DNA of 64,000 nucleotides. Source: Rhizobiaceae bacterium (GTDB taxonomy: Bacteria > Pseudomonadota > Alphaproteobacteria > Rhizobiales > Rhizobiaceae). The DNA lies in NCBI GenBank assembly GCA_023953845.1, contig JAMLJC010000002.1, positions 372,001 to 436,000 on the forward strand. Reading direction: 5' to 3'. How positions within the stretch are numbered: position 1 is the first letter of the stretch; each line of letters begins with the position of its first letter. The notes below the pieces were generated by a model that was given only the letters and a program-made list of their open reading frames with translations, was not told the origin of the DNA and searched no databases. The position numbers and the translations under genes are program-made. This document shows, piece by piece, positions 24,618 through 34,681 of the stretch.

Positions 24618-26066
24618 ATGAAACTCAAGGAACTTGCCGGCCTCCTGCCACTCGACGGGCTCTCGTCGGAAGGTGTCGAGGTTGCCGGCGTCACATCCGA
24701 TTCCCGGCAGGTGAAAGCCGGGACGATCTTCGTTGCGGTGCCGGGCTCGAAGGCAGACGGCTCCGCCTATGCCGCTGATGCAGCAGCCAAGGGCGCGGCG
24801 CTGGTCGTCTCCGGTCGGTCCATCGGCGGGCTGGCGGCGCCGGCGCTCGTCGTCGATGATCCGCGCCGGGTGCTGGCGCTGCTTGCGGCGAAATTCCACG
24901 TGGGGCAGCCTGCCACGATGGCGGCCGTCACCGGCACCAGCGGCAAGACGTCCGTCGTCTCCTTCACGCGCCAGATATGGGAACATGCCGGCTTCGCCGC
25001 CGCCAGCATCGGAACCACAGGCGTCATCGCGCCGGGGCGGAACGACTACGGTTCGCTGACGACGCCCGATCCCGTGGCGCTGCACGTGCTGCTTTCCGAA
25101 CTGGGTGCGGCCGGCGTCACCCATGCCGCCATGGAGGCGTCGAGCCACGGCCTCGACCAGCGTCGGCTCGACGGCGTGAAACTCGCGGCCGGCGCCTTCA
25201 CCAATCTCGGCCGCGACCACATGGACTATCATCCGACGGTCGAGCACTATCATCACGCCAAGCTCAGGCTTTTCGACACGCTGCTGCCGAAGGGCGCTCC
25301 GGCGGTCATCTTCGCCGACGATCCATGGTCGGACGCGACCATCGAGGCAGCGCGCGCGGCGGGTCTGGATGTGCTGACGGTGGGACGCAAGGGCGATTTC
25401 CTGACCCTGAAACGCGTCGAGCACGAGCGCTACCGCCAGCGCGCGGAGATCCAGGCAGGTGGAACGATCCACGAGATCGACCTGCCGCTGGCCGGGGACT
25501 TCCAGATCTTCAACGCGCTGGTCGCGGCGGGCCTCGCCATTTCGACCGGTACAAAAGCGGACGTCGCGCTGCGCGCGCTCGAAAAACTCAAGGGTGCGTC
25601 GGGGCGTCTCGAACTGGTCGGCACAACGGCCGCCGGCGCCCCCGTCTATGTCGACTATGCCCACAAGCCGGACGCGCTGGAAAACGTGCTTTCGGCGGTG
25701 CGGCCCTTCACCACCGGCCGCGTCGTGGTTGTGTTCGGCTGCGGCGGCGACCGCGATCGCGGCAAGCGGCCGATCATGGGCGAGATCGCGACAAGGCTGG
25801 CCGATGTCGCCATCGTCACGGACGACAATCCGCGCAGCGAGGAGCCCGCCAGCATCCGCGCGGCGATCATGGCCGCCGCGCCGGGTGCGATCGAGATCGG
25901 CGACCGCCGGCAGGCCATCCGTGCGGCGGTCGACATGCTCAGGGCCGGCGACACGCTGGTCGTCGCGGGCAAGGGGCACGAGGAGGGTCAGACCATCGGC
26001 GCCGAAACTTTTCCGTTCTCCGACCATGACGAGGTGCGCAATGCCCTGAAGGGGTTGGCAGCATGA
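24618..26066 (+). CDS. murE: UDP-MurNAc-L-Ala-D-Glu:meso-DAP ligase MurE
   Basis: 482-aa cytosolic Mur ligase adding the third stem residue. The ATP loop is TGTSGKTS with K110, and the DNPR motif at 403-406, which recognises meso-diaminopimelate, marks it as the Gram-negative type rather than the lysine type. ASSHGLDQRRLDG and NLGRDHMDYH are further family marks. ATG at 24618 lies 55 bp after ftsI, the widest gap in this part of the cluster. It overlaps murF by 4 bp. Confidence 0.97.
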   Translation: MKLKELAGLLPLDGLSSEGVEVAGVTSDSRQVKAGTIFVAVPGSKADGSAYAADAAAKGAALVVSGRSIGGLAAPALVVDDPRRVLALLAAKFHVGQPATMAAVTGTSGKTSVVSFTRQIWEHAGFAAASIGTTGVIAPGRNDYGSLTTPDPVALHVLLSELGAAGVTHAAMEASSHGLDQRRLDGVKLAAGAFTNLGRDHMDYHPTVEHYHHAKLRLFDTLLPKGAPAVIFADDPWSDATIEAARAAGLDVLTVGRKGDFLTLKRVEHERYRQRAEIQAGGTIHEIDLPLAGDFQIFNALVAAGLAISTGTKADVALRALEKLKGASGRLELVGTTAAGAPVYVDYAHKPDALENVLSAVRPFTTGRVVVVFGCGGDRDRGKRPIMGEIATRLADVAIVTDDNPRSEEPASIRAAIMAAAPGAIEIGDRRQAIRAAVDMLRAGDTLVVAGKGHEEGQTIGAETFPFSDHDEVRNALKGLAA

Positions 26067-27496
26067 GCTATCTCTGGACATCCGACGATCTCGTCGCCGC
26101 CATTGACGGCCGCCCCAACGGCACGCTCCCGGAAGGCGTTACCGGCATCTCCATCGACAGCCGCACGCTGAAGCCCGGCGAGGCGTTCTTCGCCATCAAG
26201 GGCGAGACGATGGACGGCCACGACTTCGCCACCGCCGCGATGAAGGCCGGGGCGAGCGTTCTGGTCATCGCCGAAGGCAAGCTGCCGGCGGTCGGGCGGC
26301 TGGCGATCCCGAAGATCGTGGTGCCGGACGTGCTCGTCGCGCTGGAAAAGCTCGGTGTCGCCGCGCGGGCGCGCAGCCGCGCCAAGGTGATCGCGGTCAC
26401 CGGCTCGGTCGGCAAGACGAGCACCAAGGAGGCGTTGCGCCATGTGCTTTCGGCGGTCGGCACCGTGCATGCGTCGGACAAGTCCTTCAACAATCACTGG
26501 GGCGTGCCGCTGACGCTCTCGCGCCTGCCGGCCGATTGCGACTTCGCGGTGTTCGAGATCGGCATGAACCATCCGGGCGAGATCCGTCCGCTGGTGAAGA
26601 TGGTCAGGCCGCATGTCGCGCTCATTACGCTGATCGCGGCCGCTCATCTCGGTCACTTCAGGAATCTCGAGGAGATCGCGCAGGCCAAGGCCGAAATCTT
26701 CGAGGGGCTGGAGGAGGACGGCACGGCGCTGCTCAACCGGGACGACGCGCATTACAAGCTGCTCGTCAAACTGGCGGAACAGGCGCTGGTCAGGAACATC
26801 GCGACCTTCGGCGAGTCGGAAGGGGCGACCTATCGGCTGGTCAATGCGGCGCTCGGCGTCGACAGTTCCTCCATCACGGTCAGGATCGGCGATCAGGAGA
26901 TCGCGGCTCATATCGGCATGCCCGGCCGGCATGTCGTGCAGAATGCGCTCGCCGTGCTTGGCGCGGCGCATCTGGTCGGCGCGGACCTGAACAAGGTGGC
27001 GCTTGCGCTGGCAACGCTTCTGGCGGAAGGCGGGCGCGGCAGGCGCCATACGCTTCATCATCCGGAGGGGTCGTTCCTTCTGATCGACGAGAGCTACAAC
27101 GCCAATCCCGCCTCGATGCGCGCCGCGCTCGAAATGCTGAACGCCGCGCCGGTGGGCGAGGGCGGGCGGCGCATCGCCGTGCTCGGCGACATGCTGGAGC
27201 TCGGAACGCAGGCACCGCGCCTGCATGCGGCGATCGCGGACATCCTCGCCGGAATGCAGATCGACGTCGCGCTTCTTGCCGGACCGGAGATGAAGGCTCT
27301 GCACGACAAGCTCGGCGACAGCCTCGCGACAGAATACCGTGCGAATGTGGAAGAACTGAAAGCTGTGCTTCTCGACGCCGTGAGACCGGGGGATGCGGTC
27401 ATGGTCAAGTCGTCGAAAGGCATAGGCTTCGCAAAACTGGTCGATCTGCTGATCCAGCAGTTTTCGGCGCCGAAGGCGGAGCAGAAACGCGCGTGA
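26063..27496 (+). CDS. murF: UDP-MurNAc-tripeptide:D-Ala-D-Ala ligase MurF
   Basis: 477-aa Mur ligase that adds D-Ala-D-Ala, finishing the UDP-MurNAc-pentapeptide. N-terminal substrate domain with GISIDSRTLKPGEAFFAIKG, ATP loop GSVGKTS (K118), FEIGMNHPGEI, and IDESYNANPASMRAAL in the C-terminal part. Starts inside the murE stop and is followed 25 bp later by mraY. It partners with DdlB, which is 8 kb downstream in the same cluster. Confidence 0.97.
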   Translation: MSYLWTSDDLVAAIDGRPNGTLPEGVTGISIDSRTLKPGEAFFAIKGETMDGHDFATAAMKAGASVLVIAEGKLPAVGRLAIPKIVVPDVLVALEKLGVAARARSRAKVIAVTGSVGKTSTKEALRHVLSAVGTVHASDKSFNNHWGVPLTLSRLPADCDFAVFEIGMNHPGEIRPLVKMVRPHVALITLIAAAHLGHFRNLEEIAQAKAEIFEGLEEDGTALLNRDDAHYKLLVKLAEQALVRNIATFGESEGATYRLVNAALGVDSSSITVRIGDQEIAAHIGMPGRHVVQNALAVLGAAHLVGADLNKVALALATLLAEGGRGRRHTLHHPEGSFLLIDESYNANPASMRAALEMLNAAPVGEGGRRIAVLGDMLELGTQAPRLHAAIADILAGMQIDVALLAGPEMKALHDKLGDSLATEYRANVEELKAVLLDAVRPGDAVMVKSSKGIGFAKLVDLLIQQFSAPKAEQKRA

Positions 27497-27521
27497 GCGC
27501 GGCAGAGGGGACGAGACTGGA

Positions 27522-28604
27522 ATGCTAACTCTGCTGGTCGGCTTCGCCAATGAAGTGCAGCTCTTCAACGTATTTCGCTACATCACCTTTCGAACCGGCG
27601 GCGCGCTGATCACATCGGCGCTGTTCGTGTTCCTGTTCGGGCCGGGCATCATCGATTCGTTGCGGCTGAGGCAGGGCAGGGGCCAGCCGATCCGTGCCGA
27701 CGGCCCGCAGACGCATTTCAAGAAGGCCGGCACGCCCACCATGGGCGGCCTGATGATCATGACCGGCATCATCGTCTCGACGCTGCTGTGGGCGAATCTG
27801 TCGAGCGTCTATGTATGGGTGACGCTGCTTGTCGCCATCGGCTTCGGCGCCATCGGATTCTATGACGACTATCTCAAGGTGACGAAGCAGTCCCATCTCG
27901 GCCTTTCAGGCAAGGCGCGTCTCGCCATCGAGTTCGTCGTCGCCGGCATCGCCGTCTTCTTCATCATGCGGGCGGGGCAGGCGCCTTTCTCCTCGTCGCT
28001 GACTTTCCCCTTCGTCAAGGACCTCATCCTCAACCTCGGATGGTTCTTCATTCCCTTCGGCGCCTTCGTGGTGGTGGGCGCCGGCAATGCCGTGAATTTC
28101 ACCGACGGTCTCGACGGTCTGGCCATCGTGCCGATCATGATCGCGGCGGCGTCCTTCGGCGTCATCGCCTATCTGTCGGGCAACGCGGTCTTCGCCGAAT
28201 ATCTGCAGATCCACTTCGTCCCCGGCACCGGCGAACTGGCCGTCATCCTGGGGGCGGTTATCGGCGCCGGTCTCGGCTTCCTCTGGTTCAACGCGCCGCC
28301 CGCCGCGATCTTTATGGGCGATACCGGCTCGCTGGCGCTGGGCGGCCTGATCGGCACGGTCGCGGTCGCGACCAAGCACGAGATCGTCATGGCGATCATC
28401 GGCGGCGTCTTCGTGATGGAGGCGCTGTCGGTCATCATCCAGGTCGGCTACTTCAAGATGACCGGCAGGCGCGTGTTCCTGATGGCGCCGATCCACCATC
28501 ACTTCGAAAAGCTCGGCTGGACCGAGAGCCAGGTGGTGATCCGCTTCTGGATCGTCGCCGTCATCCTGGCCCTGATCGGCCTTTCGACGCTGAAGCTCAG
28601 GTGA
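27522..28604 (+). CDS. mraY: Phospho-MurNAc-pentapeptide translocase MraY
   Basis: 360-aa inner membrane enzyme with about ten helices that transfers phospho-MurNAc-pentapeptide to undecaprenyl phosphate, giving lipid I. The metal and catalytic residues are visible in GFYDDYLKV, NFTDGLDGLAI and FMGDTGSLALGG, and the late loop ends in IHHHFEKLGW. The ATG follows murF by 25 bp and the gene is 4 bp ahead of murD. Confidence 0.97.
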   Translation: MLTLLVGFANEVQLFNVFRYITFRTGGALITSALFVFLFGPGIIDSLRLRQGRGQPIRADGPQTHFKKAGTPTMGGLMIMTGIIVSTLLWANLSSVYVWVTLLVAIGFGAIGFYDDYLKVTKQSHLGLSGKARLAIEFVVAGIAVFFIMRAGQAPFSSSLTFPFVKDLILNLGWFFIPFGAFVVVGAGNAVNFTDGLDGLAIVPIMIAAASFGVIAYLSGNAVFAEYLQIHFVPGTGELAVILGAVIGAGLGFLWFNAPPAAIFMGDTGSLALGGLIGTVAVATKHEIVMAIIGGVFVMEALSVIIQVGYFKMTGRRVFLMAPIHHHFEKLGWTESQVVIRFWIVAVILALIGLSTLKLR

Positions 28605-28608
28605 CGGG

Positions 28609-30012
28609 ATGATCCCTGCGACCACACTCGGCGGCAAGCGGGTAGCGCTCTTCGGCCTCGGCGGCTCGGGGATCGCGACGGCGCGCGCGCTCGTCGAAGG
28701 CGGCGCGGACATTGTGGCGTGGGACGACAATCCCGAAAGCGTGGCGCGCGCGGAGGCCGAAGGCATACCGACAGGCAATCTGCGGCAGGAGGACTGGAGC
28801 GTCTTCGCATCCTTCGTGCTGTCGCCCGGCGTGCCGCTGACGCATCCCAAGCCGCACTGGTCGGTGGAACTCGCACGCGGCGCCGGCGTCGAGGTGATCG
28901 GCGACATCGAGCTTTTCGTGCGGGAGCGCAACGCGCTGGCGCCCGATGCTCCGTTCATCGCCATCACCGGCACCAACGGCAAGTCGACCACGACGGCGCT
29001 GACGGCGCACATTCTGAGATCGGCCGGCCGCGACACGCAGATGGGCGGCAATATCGGCCGCGCGATCATGACGCTCGACCCTCCGAAGCCGGACCGGTTC
29101 TACGTGGTCGAGTGCTCGTCCTACCAGATCGACCTCGCCCCCTCGATCAATCCGACCGCCGGCATCCTGCTCAACCTCACGCCGGATCATCTCGACCGGC
29201 ACGGAACCATGCAGCACTACGCCTCCATCAAGGAGCGGCTGGTCGCGGGCAGCGACACCGCTATCGTGGGCGTCGACGACGCCTATTGCGTACAGATCGC
29301 GGACCGTCTGGAACGGGCGGGCAAGGCGGTTTCGCGCATCTCCAAGCGCCTGCCGCTGCCGGATGGCTTCTTCGCCGACGGCACGGATCTCATGGAAGCC
29401 AGCCATGGCCGCTACGAGCGCATCGCCTTTCTCGAAGGCATCGGCTCGCTGCGCGGCCAGCACAATGCGCAGAATGCGCTTGCGGCGGTCGCGGCCTGCC
29501 TGAAGGTCGGTCTCGATCTCGGCGAGATCCAGGCGGGACTGGAGAGCTTTCCGGGGCTCGCACATCGCATGGAGCAGGTCGGCCGCAAGGGCAGGGTGCT
29601 CTTCGTCAACGATTCCAAGGCGACCAACGCCGATGCCTCCGCGCCGGCGCTGTCTTCGTTCCAGCGCATCTACTGGATCGCCGGCGGCCTGCCGAAGGAA
29701 GGTGGCATCGAGCCGTTGCGGGGCTTCTTCCCACGCATCACGAAAGCCTATCTGATCGGCGAGGCGGCACCGGCCTTTTCGGCGACGCTTGGCGAGTCCG
29801 TGCCGTACGAGATTTCCGGCACGCTGGACGCTGCCGTCGCCAATGCGGCGCGTGACGCCGCCGAGGAAGCGGACGGCGAGCTCGTCGTGCTCCTCTCGCC
29901 GGCCTGCGCCAGCTTCGACCAGTTCAAGAATTTCGAGGTCCGTGGAGACGCCTTCCGCGCGGCGGTTGCCGCCATCCAAGGCGTCAAGGTGATCGGAGGG
30001 AAGCCCTCATGA
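28609..30012 (+). CDS. murD: UDP-MurNAc-L-Ala:D-Glu ligase MurD
   Basis: 467-aa cytosolic Mur ligase adding D-glutamate. GKRVALFGLGGSGIATA is the N-terminal nucleotide-like fold, TGTNGKST holds the ATP-loop lysine K125, and ECSSYQIDL, NLTPDHLDRHG and VNDSKATNADA follow in order, all standard for MurD. The next gene ftsW overlaps its stop by 4 bp. Nothing unusual seen. Confidence 0.97.
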   Translation: MIPATTLGGKRVALFGLGGSGIATARALVEGGADIVAWDDNPESVARAEAEGIPTGNLRQEDWSVFASFVLSPGVPLTHPKPHWSVELARGAGVEVIGDIELFVRERNALAPDAPFIAITGTNGKSTTTALTAHILRSAGRDTQMGGNIGRAIMTLDPPKPDRFYVVECSSYQIDLAPSINPTAGILLNLTPDHLDRHGTMQHYASIKERLVAGSDTAIVGVDDAYCVQIADRLERAGKAVSRISKRLPLPDGFFADGTDLMEASHGRYERIAFLEGIGSLRGQHNAQNALAAVAACLKVGLDLGEIQAGLESFPGLAHRMEQVGRKGRVLFVNDSKATNADASAPALSSFQRIYWIAGGLPKEGGIEPLRGFFPRITKAYLIGEAAPAFSATLGESVPYEISGTLDAAVANAARDAAEEADGELVVLLSPACASFDQFKNFEVRGDAFRAAVAAIQGVKVIGGKPS

Positions 30013-31160
30013 TGCGTCGTACCGACAAGAGCGCAGTCGCCACCTGGTGGTGGACGATCGACCGATGGTTTCTCGCCGCCTTCCTGTCGCTCATGGTGCT
30101 CGGCATCGTGCTGTCCTTCGCCGCCAGCCCGGCGGTGGCCGAGCGCATCGGGCTCGACAGCTTCCATTTCGCCATCCGCCAGATCGTGTTCATGATCCCG
30201 GCGCTGATCGCCATGATCTCCGTTTCGTTCCTCGATGCGCGGCAGGTGCGGCGTCTGGCGCTGATCATGCTCTGCGTGATGCTCGTGCTGATGATCGCCG
30301 TGCTCTATATCGGCGTCGAGGTGAAGGGCGCGCGGCGCTGGGTGTCCTTCTTCGGCATCTCCATCCAGCCGTCCGAGTTCCTGAAGCCGGCCTTCGTCAT
30401 CATCACGGCGTGGCTCTTCGCCGAACACTCGAAGCATCCCGATATTCCCGGCAATTTCTTCGCCATGATCCTTCTCGGTGTGGTGATCGCGCTTCTCGTC
30501 GCGCAGCCGGACCTCGGCCAGACCATCCTGACGCTCGCCACCTGGGGCATCATGTTCTTCATGGCCGGCATGTCGTGGTTCTGGATCATCCTGCTCGGCG
30601 CGATAGGCGTGGCCGGCGGCTTCGGGGCCTATCTGATCTTCCCGCACGTCGCCGGCCGCATCGACCGGTTCCTGACAGGGGAGGGCGATACGTTCCAGGT
30701 CGATATGGGCCGCGACGCTGTCATCAATGGCGGCTGGTTCGGCGTCGGGCCGGGCGAGGGCACGATCAAGCGGGTCATTCCCGACAGCCATGCCGACTTC
30801 GTCTTCGCCGTTGCGGGCGAGGAGTTCGGCATCGTGCTATGCTTGGCGATCATGGCGATCTTCGCGTTCATCGTGCTGCGCGGCCTCAACACCGCGCTGA
30901 AGGAGCGCGACGACTTCACGCGCTATGCGGTCGCCGGCCTCGTCGTCGTCTTCGGCCTGCAGTCGATCATCAATATGGGCGTGAACCTGCAACTCATGCC
31001 GGCGAAGGGCATGACGCTGCCCTTCATTTCCTATGGCGGCTCGTCGCTCATCGCCATCGCCATTTCGATGGGCATGGTGCTGGCTCTGACGCGCAAACGT
31101 CCCGAAACGCGCCAGACGATCGGCTTCCACGCCTATCCGCGCCATGTGCCGGCCGAGTGA
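30009..31160 (+). CDS. ftsW: Septal peptidoglycan glycosyltransferase FtsW
   Basis: 383-aa SEDS-family membrane protein with about ten helices. It polymerises lipid II at the septum together with FtsI. Conserved marks are ARRWVSFFGISIQPSEFLKPA, LLVAQPDLGQT, the DTFQVDMGRDAVINGGWFGVGPGEG loop with its key Asp nearby, PDSHADFVFAVAGEEFG, and INMGVNLQLMPAKGMTLPFISYGGSS. Starts within murD (ATGA) and ends 14 bp before murG. Confidence 0.96.
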   Translation: MMRRTDKSAVATWWWTIDRWFLAAFLSLMVLGIVLSFAASPAVAERIGLDSFHFAIRQIVFMIPALIAMISVSFLDARQVRRLALIMLCVMLVLMIAVLYIGVEVKGARRWVSFFGISIQPSEFLKPAFVIITAWLFAEHSKHPDIPGNFFAMILLGVVIALLVAQPDLGQTILTLATWGIMFFMAGMSWFWIILLGAIGVAGGFGAYLIFPHVAGRIDRFLTGEGDTFQVDMGRDAVINGGWFGVGPGEGTIKRVIPDSHADFVFAVAGEEFGIVLCLAIMAIFAFIVLRGLNTALKERDDFTRYAVAGLVVVFGLQSIINMGVNLQLMPAKGMTLPFISYGGSSLIAIAISMGMVLALTRKRPETRQTIGFHAYPRHVPAE

Positions 31161-31174
31161 ACGGGTACGGCTGA

Positions 31175-32302
31175 ATGGCGAAGGGGTCGATTCTTCTCGC
31201 GGCCGGCGGTACGGGCGGACATCTGTTTCCGGCTGAGGCGCTGGCCCATGAACTGGTCGCGCGCGGCTGGCAGGTGCATCTGGCGACGGACGGCCGAGTC
31301 GAGAGGATCTCCGGCAATTTTCCAGCCACCGCGGTGCATCGCATTTCGGCCGCGACGCTCGGCGGACGCAATCCTGTCGCGTTGCTTTCCGCTCTGTGGA
31401 CGATCTGGCGCGGCGTGCGTGAGGCATCCGGCGTCATCCAGCGCATCGGTGCGAAGGCGGTGATCGGCTTCGGCGGCTACCCCACGCTGCCGCCGCTGTT
31501 TGCCGCGACGCGGCGTGGTGTGCCGACCATGGTGCATGAGGCGAACATCGTCATGGGGCGGGCCAACAAGGCGCTGGCCGGCCGCGTCGACGTGATCGCC
31601 GGCGGTTTCCTGACGGAGCAGGCCAGCGGCCACCCGGAAAAATATGTCTTCACCGGCAATCCGGTGCGCCAGCCGATCCTCGATGCGCTGAGCGTCGCCT
31701 ACGCCGCGCCGTCTGCCGGCGAGCCGTTCCGACTGCTCGTCTTCGGCGGCAGTCAGGGCGCGCAGTTCTTTTCCGACGCCATACCGGCGGCGATCAGGCT
31801 GTTGCCGGAGAGCGAGAGGAGACGCATCAGGCTGGTGCAGCAGGTGCGCGCCGAGGACATGGAGAAGGTGAAAGCCGCCTATGCCGAACTGGGCATCGAC
31901 GCGGAACTTGCGCCGTTCTTCACCGACATGGCGCAGAAGCTGGCGGCCGCGCACCTCGTCATTTCCCGCGCCGGGGCCTCGACGGTGACGGAGCTTTCCG
32001 CGCTCGGGCGCCCGGCGCTGCTCGTGCCCTATCCGCATGCGCTCGACCATGACCAGGCGGCCAATGCGGCGGCACTAGCTGCGGCCGGCGGCGCGGAAGT
32101 GCATCCGCAATCCTCGCTTTCGCCGGAAAAACTTGCCGGGCGGCTTGGCGATCTGATGGCCGATCCGCAAAAGCTTTCCGCCATGGCCGCCGCCGCGCGC
32201 TCGACCGGCAAGCCGGACGCGGCGCGGTTGCTCGCCGATCTCGCAGAAGCTATTGCGTCTGGAAAGACGCTTTCGCAATTCAGGAAGGAAATGCCGCGAT
32301 GA
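31175..32302 (+). CDS. murG: UDP-GlcNAc:lipid I transferase MurG
   Basis: 375-aa GT28-family transferase converting lipid I to lipid II on the cytosolic face of the membrane. The N-terminal glycine loop is AAGGTGGHLFPAEA; GFGGYPTLPP, HEANIVMGRANK and the C-terminal SRAGASTVTEL and PYPHALDHDQAANA segments form the two nucleotide-binding halves. Overlaps murC by 4 bp. Confidence 0.97.
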   Translation: MAKGSILLAAGGTGGHLFPAEALAHELVARGWQVHLATDGRVERISGNFPATAVHRISAATLGGRNPVALLSALWTIWRGVREASGVIQRIGAKAVIGFGGYPTLPPLFAATRRGVPTMVHEANIVMGRANKALAGRVDVIAGGFLTEQASGHPEKYVFTGNPVRQPILDALSVAYAAPSAGEPFRLLVFGGSQGAQFFSDAIPAAIRLLPESERRRIRLVQQVRAEDMEKVKAAYAELGIDAELAPFFTDMAQKLAAAHLVISRAGASTVTELSALGRPALLVPYPHALDHDQAANAAALAAAGGAEVHPQSSLSPEKLAGRLGDLMADPQKLSAMAAAARSTGKPDAARLLADLAEAIASGKTLSQFRKEMPR

Positions 32303-33711
32303 AAATGACACGGACCATCGGCCGCGTTCATTTCATCGGCATCGGCGGCATCGGCATGAGCGGCATCGCCGAGGTGCTGCACAGTCTCGGCTACGCCGTG
32401 CAAGGGTCGGATCAGGCGGACAGCGCCAATGTGCAGCGCCTTTCCGCCAAGGGGATAAAGTGCTTCGTCGGGCACAAGGCCGAGAATATCGGCGACGCCG
32501 AAGTGGTGGTGGTTTCGACTGCGATCAAGAAGACGAATCCGGAGCTGATCGCGGCGCGCGAGCGCCTGCTGCCCGTCGTGCGCCGGGCCGAGATGCTGGC
32601 CGAACTGATGCGCTTCAAGCAGGCCATCGCCATCGGCGGCACGCATGGCAAGACGACGACGACCTCGCTCGTCGCGACGCTTCTCGAAGCAGGACAACTC
32701 GACCCGACGGTCATCAATGGCGGCATCATCAACGCCTACGGCACCAATGCACGCATCGGGCGCGGGGACTGGATGGTCGTCGAGGCCGACGAGAGCGACG
32801 GCACATTCCTCAAACTGCCGGCCGACATCGCCGTGGTGACGAATATCGATCCCGAACACCTCGACCACTACGGCTCGTTCGACAAGGTTCGCGACGCATT
32901 CCGGCAGTTCGTGGAGAACGTGCCGTTCTACGGTTTCGGCGTGATGTGCACCGACCATCCCGAGGTGCAGGCGCTGGTCTCGCGCATCGAGGACCGCCGC
33001 GTCATCACCTATGGCGAGAACGCACAGGCGGACGTGCGTTTCGAGAACCATGGCATGGATGGCGCGGTCTCGGTGTTCGACGTGGTGATCCGCAATCGCA
33101 AGTCGGGCGGCCATGAAGCCATCCGCGACCTGCGCATGCCGATGGCCGGACGGCACAATGTCTCCAACGCGACCGCGGCGATCGCCGTCGCGCGCGAGCT
33201 CGAGATTTCCGCGGAGGACATCCGCAAGGGCCTCGCGGCCTTCGGCGGAGTCAAGCGGCGCTTCACGCCCACCGGAAGCTGGAACGGCGTGCAGGTGTTC
33301 GACGACTACGGCCACCATCCGGTCGAGATCAAGGCGGTGCTGCGCGCGGCCCGCGATTCCACCAAGGGACGTGTCATCGCCATCGCGCAGCCGCACCGCT
33401 TCACGCGGCTTCACGACCTGTTCGACGAATTCTCGGCCTGCTTCAACGATGCCGACACCGTGATGGTCGCGCCGGTCTATCCGGCGGGCGAAGACCCGAT
33501 CGAGGGCGTGACGTCCGACGCGCTCGTATCGCGTATCCGCGCCGGCGGTCACCGCGATGCGCGATTCGTCGAGAACGCGCAGGCCATCGCGCCGACCGTG
33601 CGCGCCCTGGCGCAGCCCGGCGATTTCGTCGTGTTCCTCGGCGCCGGCAACATCACCCAATGGGCTTACGCGCTGCCGAAGGAACTGGCAGCCGGAGAAG
33701 CGGCGTCATGA
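32299..33711 (+). CDS. murC: UDP-MurNAc:L-alanine ligase MurC
   Basis: 470-aa Mur ligase for the first stem residue. Opens with VHFIGIGGIGMSGIAE; the ATP loop is GTHGKTTT with K118; EADESDGTFLKL and VTNIDPEHLDHYG are the central marks; VFDDYGHHPVEI and QPHRFTR follow in the C-terminal domain. Overlaps both murG and murB by 4 bp, so the three are tightly coupled. Confidence 0.97.
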   Translation: MKMTRTIGRVHFIGIGGIGMSGIAEVLHSLGYAVQGSDQADSANVQRLSAKGIKCFVGHKAENIGDAEVVVVSTAIKKTNPELIAARERLLPVVRRAEMLAELMRFKQAIAIGGTHGKTTTTSLVATLLEAGQLDPTVINGGIINAYGTNARIGRGDWMVVEADESDGTFLKLPADIAVVTNIDPEHLDHYGSFDKVRDAFRQFVENVPFYGFGVMCTDHPEVQALVSRIEDRRVITYGENAQADVRFENHGMDGAVSVFDVVIRNRKSGGHEAIRDLRMPMAGRHNVSNATAAIAVARELEISAEDIRKGLAAFGGVKRRFTPTGSWNGVQVFDDYGHHPVEIKAVLRAARDSTKGRVIAIAQPHRFTRLHDLFDEFSACFNDADTVMVAPVYPAGEDPIEGVTSDALVSRIRAGGHRDARFVENAQAIAPTVRALAQPGDFVVFLGAGNITQWAYALPKELAAGEAAS

Positions 33712-34673
33712 CACCGGGCCAGCAGCTGATCGAGTCGGTCGGCGACAGGCTTGCCGGGCTGCGCGGCCGCATCACCGTCGATGCCGAGATGGAGAAGATC
33801 ACCTGGTTCCGCGCCGGCGGCATTGCCGATGCGCTGTTCCAGCCCGCCGACGAGGAGGACCTCGTCGCTTTCCTCAAGGCCGTGCCCGAGGACATCCAGC
33901 TCATGGTCGTCGGCATAGGGTCGAACCTTCTGGTGCGCGACGGCGGCCTGCGGGGATTCGTGATCCGTCTTTCCGCAAAGGGTTTCGGGAATACGGAGAT
34001 CGTTTCGCCGACGCAGATCCGCGCCGGCGCCGCCACGCCCGACAAGCGGCTTGCGGCGGTGGCGCTGGAAGCCGGCATCGGCGGCTTTCATTTCTATCAC
34101 GGCATTCCCGGCGGGGTCGGCGGAGCGCTGCGCATGAATGCGGGCGCGAACGGCGTCGAAACGCGGGAGCGCGTCGTCGAGGTGCGGGCGCTCGACCGGC
34201 AGGGGAACGTCCACATCCTGTCCAACGCGGACATGGGCTATTCCTATCGCCACACGACCGCGCCGAAAGGGCTGATCTTCACCTCTGCGCTTTTCGAAGG
34301 CTATCCCGAGCGGCGCGAGGTCATCAAGGAAGCGATGGACGCTGTGCAGCACCATCGCGAGACCGTGCAGCCGATCCGCGAGAAGACCGGCGGCTCGACG
34401 TTCAAGAACCCGCCCGGCACTTCCGCCTGGAAGGAGATCGACAAGGCCGGCTGCCGTGGCCTGATGATCGGCGGCGCCCAGATGTCGCCGCTTCACTGCA
34501 ACTTCATGATCAATACCGGGACCGCCACCGGCTACGATCTGGAGTATCTCGGCGAGACGGTACGGGCCCGCGTTCTGGAGACGTCCGGCATCAAGCTGGA
34601 ATGGGAAATCAAGCGCATCGGCAAGTTCAAGAAGGGGCGCGAGGTCCACCAGTTCCTTGGACAGTTGCTTTAA
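33708..34673 (+). CDS. murB: UDP-N-acetylenolpyruvoylglucosamine reductase MurB
   Basis: 321-aa FAD enzyme reducing UDP-GlcNAc-enolpyruvate to UDP-MurNAc. WFRAGGIADALFQPAD and VGIGSNLLVRDGG bind FAD. IPGGVGGALRMNAGA and REKTGGSTFKNPPG follow, the latter with the catalytic Ser. It appears to be the type II form. ATG at 33708 overlaps murC. Its last 42 bp, ending in the stop codon, are repeated at 35055-35096, so the 3' end may have been rebuilt by an insertion (see the repeat entries). Confidence 0.96.
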   Translation: MTPGQQLIESVGDRLAGLRGRITVDAEMEKITWFRAGGIADALFQPADEEDLVAFLKAVPEDIQLMVVGIGSNLLVRDGGLRGFVIRLSAKGFGNTEIVSPTQIRAGAATPDKRLAAVALEAGIGGFHFYHGIPGGVGGALRMNAGANGVETRERVVEVRALDRQGNVHILSNADMGYSYRHTTAPKGLIFTSALFEGYPERREVIKEAMDAVQHHRETVQPIREKTGGSTFKNPPGTSAWKEIDKAGCRGLMIGGAQMSPLHCNFMINTGTATGYDLEYLGETVRARVLETSGIKLEWEIKRIGKFKKGREVHQFLGQLL

Positions 34674-34676
34674 ACG
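34632..34676 (+). repeat. Direct repeat copy 1 (3' end of murB)
   Basis: 45 bp running from the codons for the last 14 residues of murB across its stop. Identical to 35055-35099 except at two positions: 34664 (G versus A, synonymous in the Gln codon CAG/CAA) and 34674 (A versus G, just after the stop). The two copies begin 423 bp apart. The layout is that of a left attachment site or duplicated target of an insertion at a gene 3' end. Confidence 0.8.
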
Positions 34677-34681
34677 AGTGT